Source: AP-15 sp963799085 (GTDB lineage: Bacteria > Pseudomonadota > Alphaproteobacteria > ATCC43930 > CGMCC-115725). From it: 64,000 nt of DNA. Below the pieces are notes generated by a model. It was given only the letters and a program-made list of their open reading frames with translations. It did not search any database and was not told the origin of the DNA. Below, one piece after another: positions 25,509-35,010 of this stretch (within the stretch, counting starts at the first letter, position 1; each line of letters begins with the position of its first letter). A program made the position numbers and the translations under genes. The stretch spans positions 1 to 64,000 of the forward strand of contig CAWCWA010000026.1 in the NCBI GenBank assembly GCA_963799085.1, read 5' to 3'.

Positions 25509-26438
25509 CTATGCCAGCATTGTTCGGCGTTTCCTTAGGTGCGGCTCTTCTTCTGCGCAACGCGGGATCGCGAACGGACAGCGCGGGTGGAAGTGGCATC
25601 CCGGAGGCGGGTTGAGCGCGCTCGGCACCTCGCCCGTCAGCACGATCTCCTCGCGCGGTTCATCGGGATGCGAGGGCAGTGAAGCGGCGAACAGCGCTTT
25701 CGTATAGGGATGCAGTGGTTGCGCACAGAGTTCGAGGCTGTCGGCGACCTCGACAATCTTACCCAGATACATGGCCGCGGTGCGATGGCTCAGATGCGAG
25801 ACAGCCGCCAGGTCGTGAGCGATGAACAGGTAGCTGACATCCAGCCGCGCCTGGATGTCTTCGAGCAGAGCGATGATGTGGGCCCGGCTCGACACGTCGA
25901 GCGCCGATACCGGTTCATCAAGAACAACGAGCCGGGCGCTGGTCGACAACGCTCGGGCGATCGCCAGCCTCTGGCGCTGCCCGCCGCTGAACTCATGCGG
26001 GAAAAGCCGGGCCATGTCCGGCCGCAGCCCGACGAGGTCTAGGAGTTCGCCAACCCGCGCCTCGATTTCGGTCCGCGATAGCGGTTCGTGCGCATGTAGC
26101 GGCTCGGCGATGATTTCGCCGACCCGCATGCGCGGGCTCAGCGAGCTGTAGGGATCCTGGAAAACGACCTGGACCTTACGGCGGTAGTCCTGCAGCTGGC
26201 GATGCGGCAGCTGGGCGACGTTCCGTCCCTCGAAGGCGATGGTTCCGGCAGTGGCCCGTTCGGCAGCGAGGACCAGCTTCGAAGTGGTGGTCTTGCCGCA
26301 ACCCGACTCGCCGACAAGGCCAAAGGTTTCGCCGGATTCGACGGTAAAGCTGACGCCGTCGACCGCCTTGACGACGCGGCGACCGCCAAACCCGAAATAA
26401 TGCGTCTTCAGGCCGTCGACGCGCAGCAGCGGTGGCAT
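25509..26438 (-). CDS. dppF: dipeptide/oligopeptide ABC transporter ATPase, 3' end replaced by IS5
   Basis: ATP-binding subunit of a peptide/nickel-type importer (DppF branch). Motifs: Walker A GLVGESGCGKTTTSK (residues ~45-60), Q-loop VVFQDPYSSLSPRM, signature HEFSGGQRQRLAIARALS, Walker B RLVVLDEPVSALD and H-loop YLFIAHDLAA; then the oligopeptide C-domain with zinc-like cysteines PPPGCHFHPRCPFAIPRCAEEEPHL. The last residues (RKRRTMLA) come from the IS5 end; the native tail is at 24236-24279. The catalytic core is complete, so the protein may still work. Its ATG overlaps the stop of the permease gene (TGATG). No second (DppD-type) ATPase is present in the operon. Confidence 0.92.
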   Translation of the reverse strand: MPPLLRVDGLKTHYFGFGGRRVVKAVDGVSFTVESGETFGLVGESGCGKTTTSKLVLAAERATAGTIAFEGRNVAQLPHRQLQDYRRKVQVVFQDPYSSLSPRMRVGEIIAEPLHAHEPLSRTEIEARVGELLDLVGLRPDMARLFPHEFSGGQRQRLAIARALSTSARLVVLDEPVSALDVSSRAHIIALLEDIQARLDVSYLFIAHDLAAVSHLSHRTAAMYLGKIVEVADSLELCAQPLHPYTKALFAASLPSHPDEPREEIVLTGEVPSALNPPPGCHFHPRCPFAIPRCAEEEPHLRKRRTMLA

Positions 26439-27382
26439 CAGCGATTGCGCAATTGCGGGTCGAGGCGGATGCGCATCCAGTCGCCCAGCATGTTCGCCGA
26501 CAGCACAAGAAGGCTGATGCAGATCCCGGGGAAGACGGCGAGCCACCAGCTGCCCTCCATCAGCGCGTCGCGCCCCTCGGCCATCATCAGCCCCCAGGAA
26601 GGTTCCGGCGGCGGCACCCCTACGCCGAGAAAGCTCAGCGACGCCTCGATGATCACGGCAACGCCGACCTGCAGGCTGAACAGCACCATGACGGTGTTCA
26701 TGACGTTGGGAAGCAGGTGGCGGAAAATGATGCGCTGCTTGCTGATCCCGTTGATCTCGGCCAGCTTGACAAAGTCGCGTTCGCGCAGCGCCAGAACCTC
26801 GCCGCGGACCGCCCGAGCGTAGCGGCTCCAGAAAACCAGGGCAAGGATCAGTACGACGTTCCAAACGCCCGGGCCGCGCACGCTCGACAGCAGGATGGCG
26901 AAGACCAGCGAGGGCAGGGTCAGCCAAGCGTCGGTTATCCGCATGATCACCTGGTCCCACCACCGCCCCATATATCCGGCGAGCACGCCGAGAAAGGTGC
27001 CGATGGCGCCGGCGACGATTGTCCCGGTCAAGGCTACGATGAGCGAAATCCGTGCCCCGTACATCAGCCGGCTCAAAACGTCGCGGCCAAGAAAATCGGT
27101 GCCAAGCGGTGTCGAGAGATTACCGCCCGTTGACCAGAAGGGCGGCACCCCGTCAACATAGGGGCACCCCTCGGCGCCGAACCGTTCCACGCATTGCGCC
27201 TTGGTCGGCTTTACCGGATCGAGCGGGCTGTGCGGCGCGATCGCTGGGGCGAAGACCGCGACAAAGGCCAGCACCGTCACGATCAACAGCGGGATCGTCG
27301 GCAGGTCGCCCAGGAAACGCGGGGAACGGCGCGGCCGGGATGCCCGCGCGACCGAGCCGACATCGTCGAAGACGGTGGCCAT
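26438..27382 (-). CDS. dppC: dipeptide/oligopeptide ABC transporter permease (DppC type)
   Basis: A 314-residue inner-membrane permease. An N-terminal cytoplasmic stretch and transmembrane helix (TIPLLIVTVLAFVAVFAPAI) are followed by a periplasmic loop containing HPLGTDFLGRD-like PLGTDFLGRDVLSRLMYGAR, typical of DppC/OppC. The BPD_transp_1 domain carries the EAA ATPase contact in LAEINGISKQRIIFRHLLPN. The periplasmic loop has two cysteines (CVERFGAEGCPYVDG), which could form a disulfide. It starts 11 bp after the DppB gene stop and overlaps the ATPase start. Confidence 0.93.
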   Translation of the reverse strand: MATVFDDVGSVARASRPRRSPRFLGDLPTIPLLIVTVLAFVAVFAPAIAPHSPLDPVKPTKAQCVERFGAEGCPYVDGVPPFWSTGGNLSTPLGTDFLGRDVLSRLMYGARISLIVALTGTIVAGAIGTFLGVLAGYMGRWWDQVIMRITDAWLTLPSLVFAILLSSVRGPGVWNVVLILALVFWSRYARAVRGEVLALRERDFVKLAEINGISKQRIIFRHLLPNVMNTVMVLFSLQVGVAVIIEASLSFLGVGVPPPEPSWGLMMAEGRDALMEGSWWLAVFPGICISLLVLSANMLGDWMRIRLDPQLRNR

Positions 27383-27393
27383 CTGGGCACCCT

Positions 27394-28368
27394 TCAGTGA
27401 GAGAGCCTGACGCGGGGATCGAGATAGGCGTAGAGCACGTCGATCACGAAATTGAGCAGCACGATCATAACCCCCGACATCAGCACGACACCCTGCACCA
27501 TCGGGAAGTCGCGATTGGTCAAGCCGTCGTAGAGGAGGAGACCGACGCCGGGCCAGTTGAAGATCACCTCGATCACGACCGCAACGTTGATCATGATGAC
27601 GAGGTTGAGGCCGGCGATCGTCAGCACCGGGATCATCGCATTCTTCAGCGCATGCTCGGCCGTGACGATCGCCTCGGGCACGCCCTTCAAGCGCACGAGC
27701 TTGACATAGTCGGTGCCGAGCACGTCGAGCATGCCGGACCGGGTGATGCGCAGCATCGCGCCCGAGAAGTACCAGCCCAGAGCGAAGGCGGGCATCGCCA
27801 AGTGGCGCCAATCCTGAAACCAGAAGGTGGCCCAAGTCGAGGGCTCGCTGCCGACGAAGGAACTGCTACCCTTGCCCAGCACCGGCAGCCAGTGCAGGTT
27901 GACCCCAAAGATGATGATCAGCACGAGGCCGACGAAGAAGCCCGGCACCGAGAGCCCGAGCAACGCGATAGCCTTGCCGGCCCCATCCCACCAGCTATTA
28001 ACCTTCAGGGCCGACAGCATGCCAAGCGGCACCCCGATCACCAGTGAAATCACGAAGGCGGCAAGTCCGAGCTTCAGCGAATTGGGCAGCCGCGCAAAAT
28101 AGATCTCGGAAACCGGCAGCGACTTTTCGAAGGAATGACCGAAATCGCCGCGCGCCAGGTTGGCGATAAAATCGACATATTGCATGTAGACAGGTCGATC
28201 GAGCCCCCAATCATGCCTGATTTGCTGGAGGTAACTTGGATCCGCCCCGATCTCGCCTTTCATCGCGACCGGGTCGCCGCTCAGCCGCACCAGCGCAAAC
28301 ACGATCGTTACCAACAGCCACAGCGTGATGACGCTGTAGAGGGCGCGGACGACAACGTATTTCTTCAT
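27394..28368 (-). CDS. dppB: dipeptide/oligopeptide ABC transporter permease (DppB type)
   Basis: A 324-residue permease with six helices. DppB/OppB marks: N-terminal LYSVITLWLLVTIVFALVRL, then DPSYLQQIRHDWGLDRPVYM, ARGDFGHSFEKSLPVSE and RLPNSLKLGLAAFVISLVIG, and the EAA loop around VKLVRLKGVPEAIVTAEHAL. Ends with FVIDVLYAYLDPRVRL, the usual family C-terminus. Lies 11 bp after the binding-protein gene and 11 bp before DppC, on the minus strand, in one operon. Confidence 0.93.
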   Translation of the reverse strand: MKKYVVVRALYSVITLWLLVTIVFALVRLSGDPVAMKGEIGADPSYLQQIRHDWGLDRPVYMQYVDFIANLARGDFGHSFEKSLPVSEIYFARLPNSLKLGLAAFVISLVIGVPLGMLSALKVNSWWDGAGKAIALLGLSVPGFFVGLVLIIIFGVNLHWLPVLGKGSSSFVGSEPSTWATFWFQDWRHLAMPAFALGWYFSGAMLRITRSGMLDVLGTDYVKLVRLKGVPEAIVTAEHALKNAMIPVLTIAGLNLVIMINVAVVIEVIFNWPGVGLLLYDGLTNRDFPMVQGVVLMSGVMIVLLNFVIDVLYAYLDPRVRLSH

Positions 28369-28379
28369 GCCGACGCCTG

Positions 28380-30040
28380 TCAGCCGCTCGTTTTAACTTG
28401 CCAGTCCTCCCAAGGATAGGGGTAGGGAGCGTTCTTGGTGTCCCAATATTTATGAAAACCGTCTTCCGCCGGCAGCACATGCGGTCCCACCGCATGCACC
28501 AACGGGTTCACGTAGATCGGGATGAGATAATAATCCTTGATCAGCAGGCGCTGGATATCGGAGAGCAGCGCCCCGCGGTCCTCGGGGTCGGTGCTTGCCT
28601 GATATTTCTTCCACATCTCCTCGACTTTGGGTTCGCAAACCAGGGAGGCAGAGCCGTCGCACACCGCGTAGATCGCAATGTTCTCGGCGGCGCTGCGCAC
28701 GTCGATGTTCTGCAGGATCGAGCGGTTGCCGGGAAAGCCCGCGCGGCCCTTACCGAGCTTAGCACGGAAGGCCGGGCCTTCGAGGACCTCGAGGTTGCCG
28801 CGGATGCCGACGGCGCCGAGATCGGCGAGGATCCGCTGGCCCATGTCAAAATACGGCACAAACGGCACGTACCAGTCGAAGGAGAAGCCCTCCGGGAAGC
28901 CGGCCTGGGCCAGCAGTTCCTTCGCCTTTGCCGCGTTGTACTCGGGCACCGGCAGATCCTTGCCGTCGCCCCGCAGTGCGTCAGACTGCTCGGAGCTGAT
29001 CCAGTTCCCCCATGGTATGCCGATGCCTTGCGTCTCCTGCCGGGCGAGGAAAGATCGTCGTTAATCGCCAGGCTCACCGCCTCGCGCACGCGCGCGTCGT
29101 GGAACGGACTATCCTTCTCGTCATAGCCCGGGAAGGCGAGCCACCAGGTCGAGGTGAAGTTCTTGTCCCAGCGCAGGTTCTTGTCCTGCATGACGCGCGG
29201 CAGCAACTTGCCGGTCATTCCGTAGGTCAGGTCCAGTTCTCCGGTCTGCAGCCCGGCGAGGCGGCTGGCCGGGTCGCGGATGCCCTTGACGATGATCTTC
29301 TCGGTAGCCGGGGTACGGCGCCAATAGCCGTCCCACGCCTCAAACACCATCTGCGTCCCCGGCTCCTGGCTGGCTAGCTTGTAGGGGCCGGCGCCGATCG
29401 GATGCAATTTGAAGCCGTCGGACCCGACCTTTTCGTAATATTTTCCCGGGACGACCCACCCGATCCCGCTGACGTTGCCGTTGTACATATCCATGAAGTC
29501 GAGGAACGGCTCCTTGAAATGGAACACGATGGTGCGGTCGTCGATGATCTCGATGTGGTCGAGCCGGTCGTGGAACAGCTTAGCGCGGGCGCCCTTGTAG
29601 TTCTCATAGGTCCACTTGACGTCGGCGCTGGTGAGCGGCGTACCGTCCTGGAATTTGAGGCCCGAGCGCAGCCGGAAGGCTGCGGTTTTGTAGTCGGCGC
29701 TCATCTCGGCATGCTCGGCCAAGCTGTAGGTCGGATCGCCCTGCGGCATCGCCTTGATCAGCGCGTCATGCACGAAATAGTCGTATTGCTGTTGCGTGAT
29801 CGAGAAGCTGTGCTCGAGCGGGTTGAGCCAGCCCGGGTCGAGCGCGAAATGTTGCGCGACCGTTAGGGACCCCACGGGTTTTCCGCGTTCCGGTTCGAGC
29901 TTCGCGTCTTTGATGTCGAGCTTGGCCAGCGGACCCTGCAGGATCGCGGTCTGCGCCGTCTGCTGCGCGAAAGGCGCCGCCGACGGCATTGCCAAGAAGG
30001 CAAGCGTTCCCGCGAACGCGATCAGCCATTTGATGGTCAT
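28380..30040 (-). CDS. dppA: ABC transporter substrate-binding protein, family 5, one frameshift
   Basis: A periplasmic peptide/opine/nickel-type binding protein. Signal peptide MTIKWLIAFAGTLAFLAMPS; then AEMSADYKTAAFRLRSGLKF, QDGTPLTSADVKWTYENYKG, GWVVPGKYYEKVGSDGFKLH, PIGAGPYKLASQEPGTQMVF and FTSTWWLAFPGYDEKDSPFH. The frame breaks near 29050 after VREAVSLAIND and resumes with RQETQGIGIPWGNW and YNAAKAKELLAQAGFPEGFS to the end. The start at 30040 is set by the strong GGGAGGT seven bases upstream, not the ATG at 30058. Ligand unknown. Likely a read-error shift. Confidence 0.88.
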
Positions 30041-30395
30041 TCGACCTCCCTTGTTCACTAGGCTCTTGCGACGCGACGCGCTGGAGATCGAGAATCATCT
30101 CCCCACCGGCACGCCCGTCAGCCCTGCGCTCACTGTAGTCCAGCCATGCGTGGATGTCTTGCCCTTTTGGTGCCCGTCCACGTCAGCCGGGTCAGCCGCT
30201 AACCTCGACTTCCCTGATCTCCCGCGGACAGCGAAGGACGCCCGCTCGGCGTCCCACTAGGGCTGCGTCACGGTAACGGCAGAGACCACGCATTAGCGTG
30301 GTCGGGGCTGGGGGACGGCGATGAGATACCCCCGCCGAGAAGCTGTAGACCATCGGGTGGAAAGCTTGGAATCTGTGTGAGAAGAGCCGCGTAGC
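30041..30395. other. 355-bp intergenic region with a strong hairpin
   Basis: No gene is supported here. It holds the upstream region of the minus-strand transporter operon and the downstream region of ggt (also minus strand). A perfect 8-bp hairpin GACCACGC-ATTA-GCGTGGTC lies at 30284-30303; no U-run follows on the minus strand, so terminator function for ggt is uncertain. No riboswitch was recognised. Confidence 0.5.
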
Positions 30396-32063
30396 CTAAT
30401 AGCCGATCGCGGCGCCAGCTGGACGACGAGGATCGCTGGCTCCGATAAGTCGCCCGTTGTCGATTGCGATCAGTTCGACGGCACCCCAGGGCCGCTGCTC
30501 TACAAGCTTGTAGCCCAGTTCCTTCAGGCCCGCTGCGACCTCGGAGCTGAGGCCATGGCGCTCAAAATAGACGGCTTCGGGGCGCGCCTGGTGATGCAGC
30601 CGCGGCGCATCGACCGCCGCCTGCGGCGACATGCCGTAATCGACGATGTTGATCAGCGCTTCGAGAACGGCGGTGATGATCCGCGACCCGCCAGGGCTGC
30701 CCAGTACGAGTACTGTCTTGCCGTTCTTTTCGACGATGGTCGGCGCCATCGACGACAGCGGGTGCTTTCCCGGCATGACCGCGTTGGGCGCGCCTTGGAC
30801 GAGGCCATGGAGGTTCGGGCGGCCGGGCTTTGTTGCGAAATCGTCCATTTCGTTGTTGAGGAAGAAACCGGCGCCCGGCGCCATGACGGCCGCACCGAAG
30901 AAGCCATTGATCGTATAGGTGACGGCGACCGCATTACCCTCGCTGTCGACGATCGAATAGTGCGTCGTCTGGGGTTGCTCTCGCGGGTGCTCGGCAGGTT
31001 CGGCGGCCGGTGCTTGCCCTGCTTCGATCGCGGCCCGCACTCCCGCGGCGTAAGCCTTCGACAACAGCCGATCGGTCGGGTTTTCGACAAAGGCCGGATC
31101 GCCGAGAAAGGCATTGCGGTCGTGATAGGCCCGGCGCATGGCCTCGACCAGAAGTGCGACGGAGCGGATGGATCGGAAGCCCAGCGCCTTGATATCCCGG
31201 CCTTCGATGATGTTCAGGATTTCGCAGATCGTAACTCCGCCCGAACTCGGCGGCGGCGCCGAGTAGAGGATGTATCCACGGTAGGAGCAGGAAAGGGGCG
31301 GCTTCTCGACGACGGCGTATCGGGCGAAATCCTGCGCGGTGATCACGCCGCCACCGTTGCGGCTTGCCGTTTCGACGGCTTGTGGTATGGCGCCATGGTA
31401 AAATGCATCCGGGCCATCTTGTGCGATCCGCTCCAGGGTCGCCGCGAGGTCTTTTTGCACCAACCGATCGCCCGGCGCCATGCTACTGCCGTCCGGCCGG
31501 AGAAAGACGGAGGCGGCGACCGGGTCCTTGGCGATGCGGTCGGCCTTGGCGTCGATGATGTCGGTGTCGGCGCGGGTGAGGACAAAGCCATCGCGGGCAA
31601 GGGGGATCGCCGGGGCGAGCAGTGCCCGCCGCACCAGCCGTCCATATTCCTGCGCCGCGCGTTCGAGGCCCATCACTGTTCCCGGCACACCGACTGCGAG
31701 ATAGCCGTAGCGGCTTGCCTCATCCAAGGGTTCGTTGCCGGCCCCCAAAAACATTCCTGGATTCGCCGCCGCCGGGGCGGTCTCGCGGAAATCGAGGAAG
31801 GTCCGCCGGCCATCGGCAAGGCGGATCGTCATGAAGCCGCCGCCGCCGATATTGCCACAGCACGGATCGACGACGGCGAGCGCGTAGCCAACCGCGACCG
31901 CGGCGTCGATCGCATTGCCGCCCTGGGCAAGGATGCCCGCCCCGATCTCCGAGGCCAGGCGATGGGCGGTGACGACCATGCCGTGGCGAGCCTCGACCGC
32001 ATTTGCGGGGCCGATCTGCGCCGCGACAGCCAAAATTGCAGCCAGCGCCAAGAGGAGGCGCAT
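30396..32063 (-). CDS. ggt: gamma-glutamyltransferase (periplasmic)
   Basis: A 555-residue Ntn-hydrolase proenzyme that cleaves glutathione and transfers gamma-glutamyl. Signal peptide MRLLLALAAILAVAAQIGPA; large-subunit motifs RHGMVVTAHRLASEIGAGIL, AAVAVGYALAVVDPCCGNIG and GGGGFMTIRLADGRRTFLDF. The autocleavage nucleophile Thr is the second Thr in QTTHYSIVDSEGNAVAVTYT, and substrate contacts follow in PLSSMAPTIVEKNGKTVLVL and GSPGGSRIITAVLEALINIV. Length is normal. The frame runs open upstream into the frameshifted gentisate dioxygenase, but the signal peptide fixes the start at 32063. Confidence 0.93.
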   Translation of the reverse strand: MRLLLALAAILAVAAQIGPANAVEARHGMVVTAHRLASEIGAGILAQGGNAIDAAVAVGYALAVVDPCCGNIGGGGFMTIRLADGRRTFLDFRETAPAAANPGMFLGAGNEPLDEASRYGYLAVGVPGTVMGLERAAQEYGRLVRRALLAPAIPLARDGFVLTRADTDIIDAKADRIAKDPVAASVFLRPDGSSMAPGDRLVQKDLAATLERIAQDGPDAFYHGAIPQAVETASRNGGGVITAQDFARYAVVEKPPLSCSYRGYILYSAPPPSSGGVTICEILNIIEGRDIKALGFRSIRSVALLVEAMRRAYHDRNAFLGDPAFVENPTDRLLSKAYAAGVRAAIEAGQAPAAEPAEHPREQPQTTHYSIVDSEGNAVAVTYTINGFFGAAVMAPGAGFFLNNEMDDFATKPGRPNLHGLVQGAPNAVMPGKHPLSSMAPTIVEKNGKTVLVLGSPGGSRIITAVLEALINIVDYGMSPQAAVDAPRLHHQARPEAVYFERHGLSSEVAAGLKELGYKLVEQRPWGAVELIAIDNGRLIGASDPRRPAGAAIGY

Positions 32064-32112
32064 TATCGTCGACCGCCTGATGTTGATGCCGACTGTATTC
32101 GACGGCGGCGTC

Positions 32113-33164
32113 TTAGGCGTTGCCGCGCTTCTCGTCGCCACAAGCCCAGTTTCTGCTGCACCGGACGATCCGAGAAACTGAACAGCACGGTCTCCTCGTC
32201 GGCCTGATGACTGACCGGCTGCCAACTTGGGGCGACAAAGATGTCGCGCGGCTGCCAGCGGAAGACCTGGTCGCCGACGCGGCTCTCGCCGGAGCCCTCC
32301 ACGACGACATAGACCGTACCGTCGGTCGAGCGGTAGGGCCGCGAGGCAAAACCCTTGGGCAATAACTGGATGAAGGCGCCGATCGTCGGCATCGCAAAAT
32401 CGCCGCTCGCCGGGTTCACATAGCGCAATTTGTGGCCGTGACAGGGATCGGGGTCCTCGTTGCGGCTCAGCGTCTCGAGCAACTCGCGGGATCGGAGATA
32501 GGGATAATTGAACACCGGCGAGGTCTTGACCGAAGGCTGCCCAATCAACCGGCAGCAGATTGTTCGCGTAGCGGGCGGCACTGTCGCCCTCGGGCCGGGT
32601 CACCGTCTGCGCCTCGGTCTCGCCCGGCTCGGCGAAGCTCGCATCGAGCAGGCGCACGATCGGAATGTCGAGCCCGTCGAGCCAGACCATCGGCTCCTCG
32701 GTGTCGTTGCCGTGGTCGTGCCAGGTCCAGGACGGCGTGATCACGAAGTCGCCCGGCTGCATCGTCGTGCGCTCGCCGTCGACCGCGGTGTAGGCGCCAT
32801 GGCCCTCGATGATAAAGCGCAGGGCCGATTGCGTGTGGCGGTGCGCCGGCGCCACCTCGCCCGGCAGGATCAGCTGCAAGCCGGCGAAGAGCGAATGGGT
32901 GATCGCGGTCTGCCCCTTGAGCCCCGGGTTTTCCAGGATCAGCACCCGCCGGGTCGCCTCCTGCGCGGTGATCAGCCGGCCGGCGCGCATCAGTTGCGGG
33001 CGCACCTCGCGATAATGCCAGATCGCCGGCAGGCAAGGCGTGACCGGCTCAGCCGTCACGAGCGAGTGCAGCCGCTCCCACAAGGGCGCCATGTTCTGTG
33101 CGCTGATCTCGGCGTAGAAGGCCTCGCGCTCTGGGGTGCGGGCGGCGGCGTGTTCAATGGCCAT
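32113..33164 (-). CDS. gentisate 1,2-dioxygenase, two frameshifts
   Basis: Bicupin ring-cleavage dioxygenase converting gentisate to maleylpyruvate. N-terminal part: NMAPLWERLHSLVTAEPVTP, MRAGRLITAQEATRRVLILE, GEVAPAHRHTQSALRFIIEG (cupin HxH metal ligands), GDFVITPSWTWHDHGND with the further His. The frame breaks near 32530 and continues as FNYPYLRSRELLETLSRNED, HGHKLRYVNPASGDFAMPTI and GDQVFRWQPRDIFVAPSWQP; a second shift near 32140 gives the end at 32113. Combined length about 350 residues, normal for the family. It lies between the dapA-like gene (20 bp upstream) and ggt (50 bp downstream) in one direction. Confidence 0.85.
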
Positions 33165-33183
33165 GACGAGCGCCCCTCTCCTG

Positions 33184-34114
33184 TCAGGCCGCTTTCGGCT
33201 GGCGCCTTTCGCCGAGGGTGAAGCCGATCTTCGCCAGATCCCCGATCAACGCCGCCGATTGCGCCCGGTCGAGCGGCAGCATCGGCGGGCGCACGGCGGC
33301 CCAGTCGGGATCGTTGTGGAAATGAGCAACCACCTGCTTCAACGCCGGCACCATCGGATAAGCCTGCAAGGTCTTGCGCACCAGTCGTGATCTCGGCCTG
33401 CAAGGCGTCGGCCTGCGCGGTCTGCCAATTGTCGTAGACCTTCTTGATGCCCGGCACGTTGACGTTGCCCGAGGCGGTGATGCAGCCGGCGGCACCCTTG
33501 CGCAGGCCGTCGAGCAGAAAGACCTCGGAGCCCGGGAATACCGCAAAGCCCGGATAGCGATCGAGCAAGGCGGCGGTGTTATTCCAATCGCCGGAGCTGT
33601 CCTTCAATCCGACCACGGTGTCGGGATAGGCCTTGATAAAGCGGCCGACAAGGTCGAGCGAGAAGCCGACTACCGCTACCGGCGGGATATGGTAGAGAAA
33701 GACCTTGAGCGCGGAAGACGCGACCTTGTCGACGACGCCCGAGATGAAGGCAAAAAGGCCGTCGTCGCTGACCGGCTTGTAATAGAATGGCGGCAGCATC
33801 AAGACGCCGCCGCAGCCGTGTTCGACCGCATGGCGGGCGAGCATCGCGGTTTCGGTCATCGAGCAGGCGCCGGTTCCCGGCATCAGCTTCTCGGGCGGGA
33901 TGCCGGCCTCGATCAGGCGGTCGAGCAGGGCCATCCGCTCCGCCGCCGCCATCGAGTTCGCCTCGCTGGTCGTGCCGAAGATCGCGAGCCCCCCGGCGCC
34001 CTGGTCGAGCAGCCACCGGCAGAATGCGACAAACCGCCCGGGATCCGGTTCGCCGTCGCGGCTGAACGGCGTCAAAACGGGGACCAACACCCCGCGAAAA
34101 GGTTGCGACGGCAT
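33184..34114 (-). CDS. DapA/NAL superfamily aldolase, one frameshift
   Basis: Class I aldolase of the dihydrodipicolinate synthase/N-acetylneuraminate lyase fold. Motifs: FRGVLVPVLTPFSRDGEPDP, GLAIFGTTSEANSMAAAERM (the GTTSE phosphate-type loop), GGVLMLPPFYYKPVSDDGLF, FLYHIPPVAVVGFSL with the catalytic Tyr, and VVGLKDSSGDWNNTA with the Schiff-base Lys. The frame breaks near 33385 and resumes as RKTLQAYPMVPALKQVVAHF to the end at 33184. It sits in an aromatic-degradation operon, so a pyruvate-releasing aldolase role (rather than lysine synthesis) is inferred. Start 34114; ATG 34144 is possible. Confidence 0.85.
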
Positions 34115-34226
34115 TTTACGGCTCCTCTGGCGCTTCTGCTGCAATAAGCGACGCCGGTGCCAGCGACGTCAACTCCCGTCTCGAATCCGCTCGCTGCAAG
34201 ATAAACTTTCTTCCGGCCCGAAATCG

Positions 34227-34970
34227 CTACCATGCCCGAACATTGTCGCGCCGGTCGATCGAGCCGGGCGAATATGGCTGAGCGAGGACACCCTTGACCC
34301 TAGGCGACCCGTTATGCGGCGCGCCGGGGTAGCTGCGGCTCCGCATCAAGTCCTCTAGCGCCCGTTGCAGTTCGAGATCGTAAGCCCCGCTCTGCGGGTT
34401 CGCCTCGATCGCTTTGCAACGAACGCAGGCTTCGTCGACGCGCAATCGCATGGCGCCGATTTGAACGTCGCGGGTGCCCGGATATCCTGTTACCCAGTCG
34501 AGCTCGGCGAATGGTTCGAGCCCATCGATCCAGATGTTCATGCGGAAGCGCGCCGGGTCGATCGCGACGCCGACAAACTCGGCGAGCGCTCGCACCGAAG
34601 CGAGATTGATAATCGAGACGTATTGGCGCGGCCGATCGGCGAGGGTGAACGCACCGCGTGTATCGAGCACCTCGATGCGCTCGAACCCGAGCCGACGTGC
34701 AACATGGTCAACCCATCTCGGATCGAGCTGCTCCCCATCCTCGTCCATCACTACGGCGGGGACCTGTGAAACCATCAGCGCCGTATTCATGCCGACGAAG
34801 AAGGCGGCCTTCGGCGCCCAGCGGTCCGGGGTTTCCGCCGACCTCTTCAATCCGTACCGGCGATCCCCGGCGACGCCGACGGCCGGATCGATCTGCAGTC
34901 GGTTATGCTCCCGCCCGGCTGCGCCCTTTACCGGATAATCGTACAAGCCGGCGACGCGGCATTCGTTCAT
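34227..34970 (-). CDS. MOSC domain protein
   Basis: A 247-residue protein with the MOSC N-terminal beta-barrel (CRVAGLYDYPVKGAAGREHN) and MOSC domain (IDPARFRMNIWIDGLEPFAE, DEACVRCKAIEANPQSGAYD) containing the conserved Cys, CxRC here, that carries sulfur or binds molybdenum cofactor. Relatives include YiiM, YcbX and mARC-like reductases. No molybdopterin gene lies near. It is 40 bp after boxB and 112 bp before the dapA-like gene, on the same strand; a redox role in the aromatic operon is a guess. Confidence 0.85.
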   Translation of the reverse strand: MNECRVAGLYDYPVKGAAGREHNRLQIDPAVGVAGDRRYGLKRSAETPDRWAPKAAFFVGMNTALMVSQVPAVVMDEDGEQLDPRWVDHVARRLGFERIEVLDTRGAFTLADRPRQYVSIINLASVRALAEFVGVAIDPARFRMNIWIDGLEPFAELDWVTGYPGTRDVQIGAMRLRVDEACVRCKAIEANPQSGAYDLELQRALEDLMRSRSYPGAPHNGSPRVKGVLAQPYSPGSIDRRDNVRAW

Positions 34971-35010
34971 TACGGGACCCCTCTGCCGAGCGATAGCGGT
35001 CGATAGACGA

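Larger units (their letters stand above)
24284..25534 (+). mobile_element. IS5-family insertion sequence with exact target duplication
   Basis: A 1251-bp element. Ends are imperfect inverted repeats: left GGAAACACTGAAAGATTC, right (reverse complement) GGAAACGCCGAACAATGC, 13 of 18 positions equal. It is flanked on both sides by TTAG (24280-24283 and 25535-25538), a 4-bp duplication matching the YTAR target of IS5. It carries one transposase gene on the plus strand and interrupts the C-terminus of the minus-strand ABC ATPase gene. Its transposase contains a stop codon, two frame breaks and two 27-nt palindromic inserts. Confidence 0.9.

Noticed and set aside
30396..33164. A single 922-residue fused gentisate dioxygenase-gamma-glutamyltransferase
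   Set aside because: The linker part is out-of-frame dioxygenase sequence; the true dioxygenase end lies in another frame and GGT has its own signal peptide. It is a frameshift artefact, not a fusion protein.
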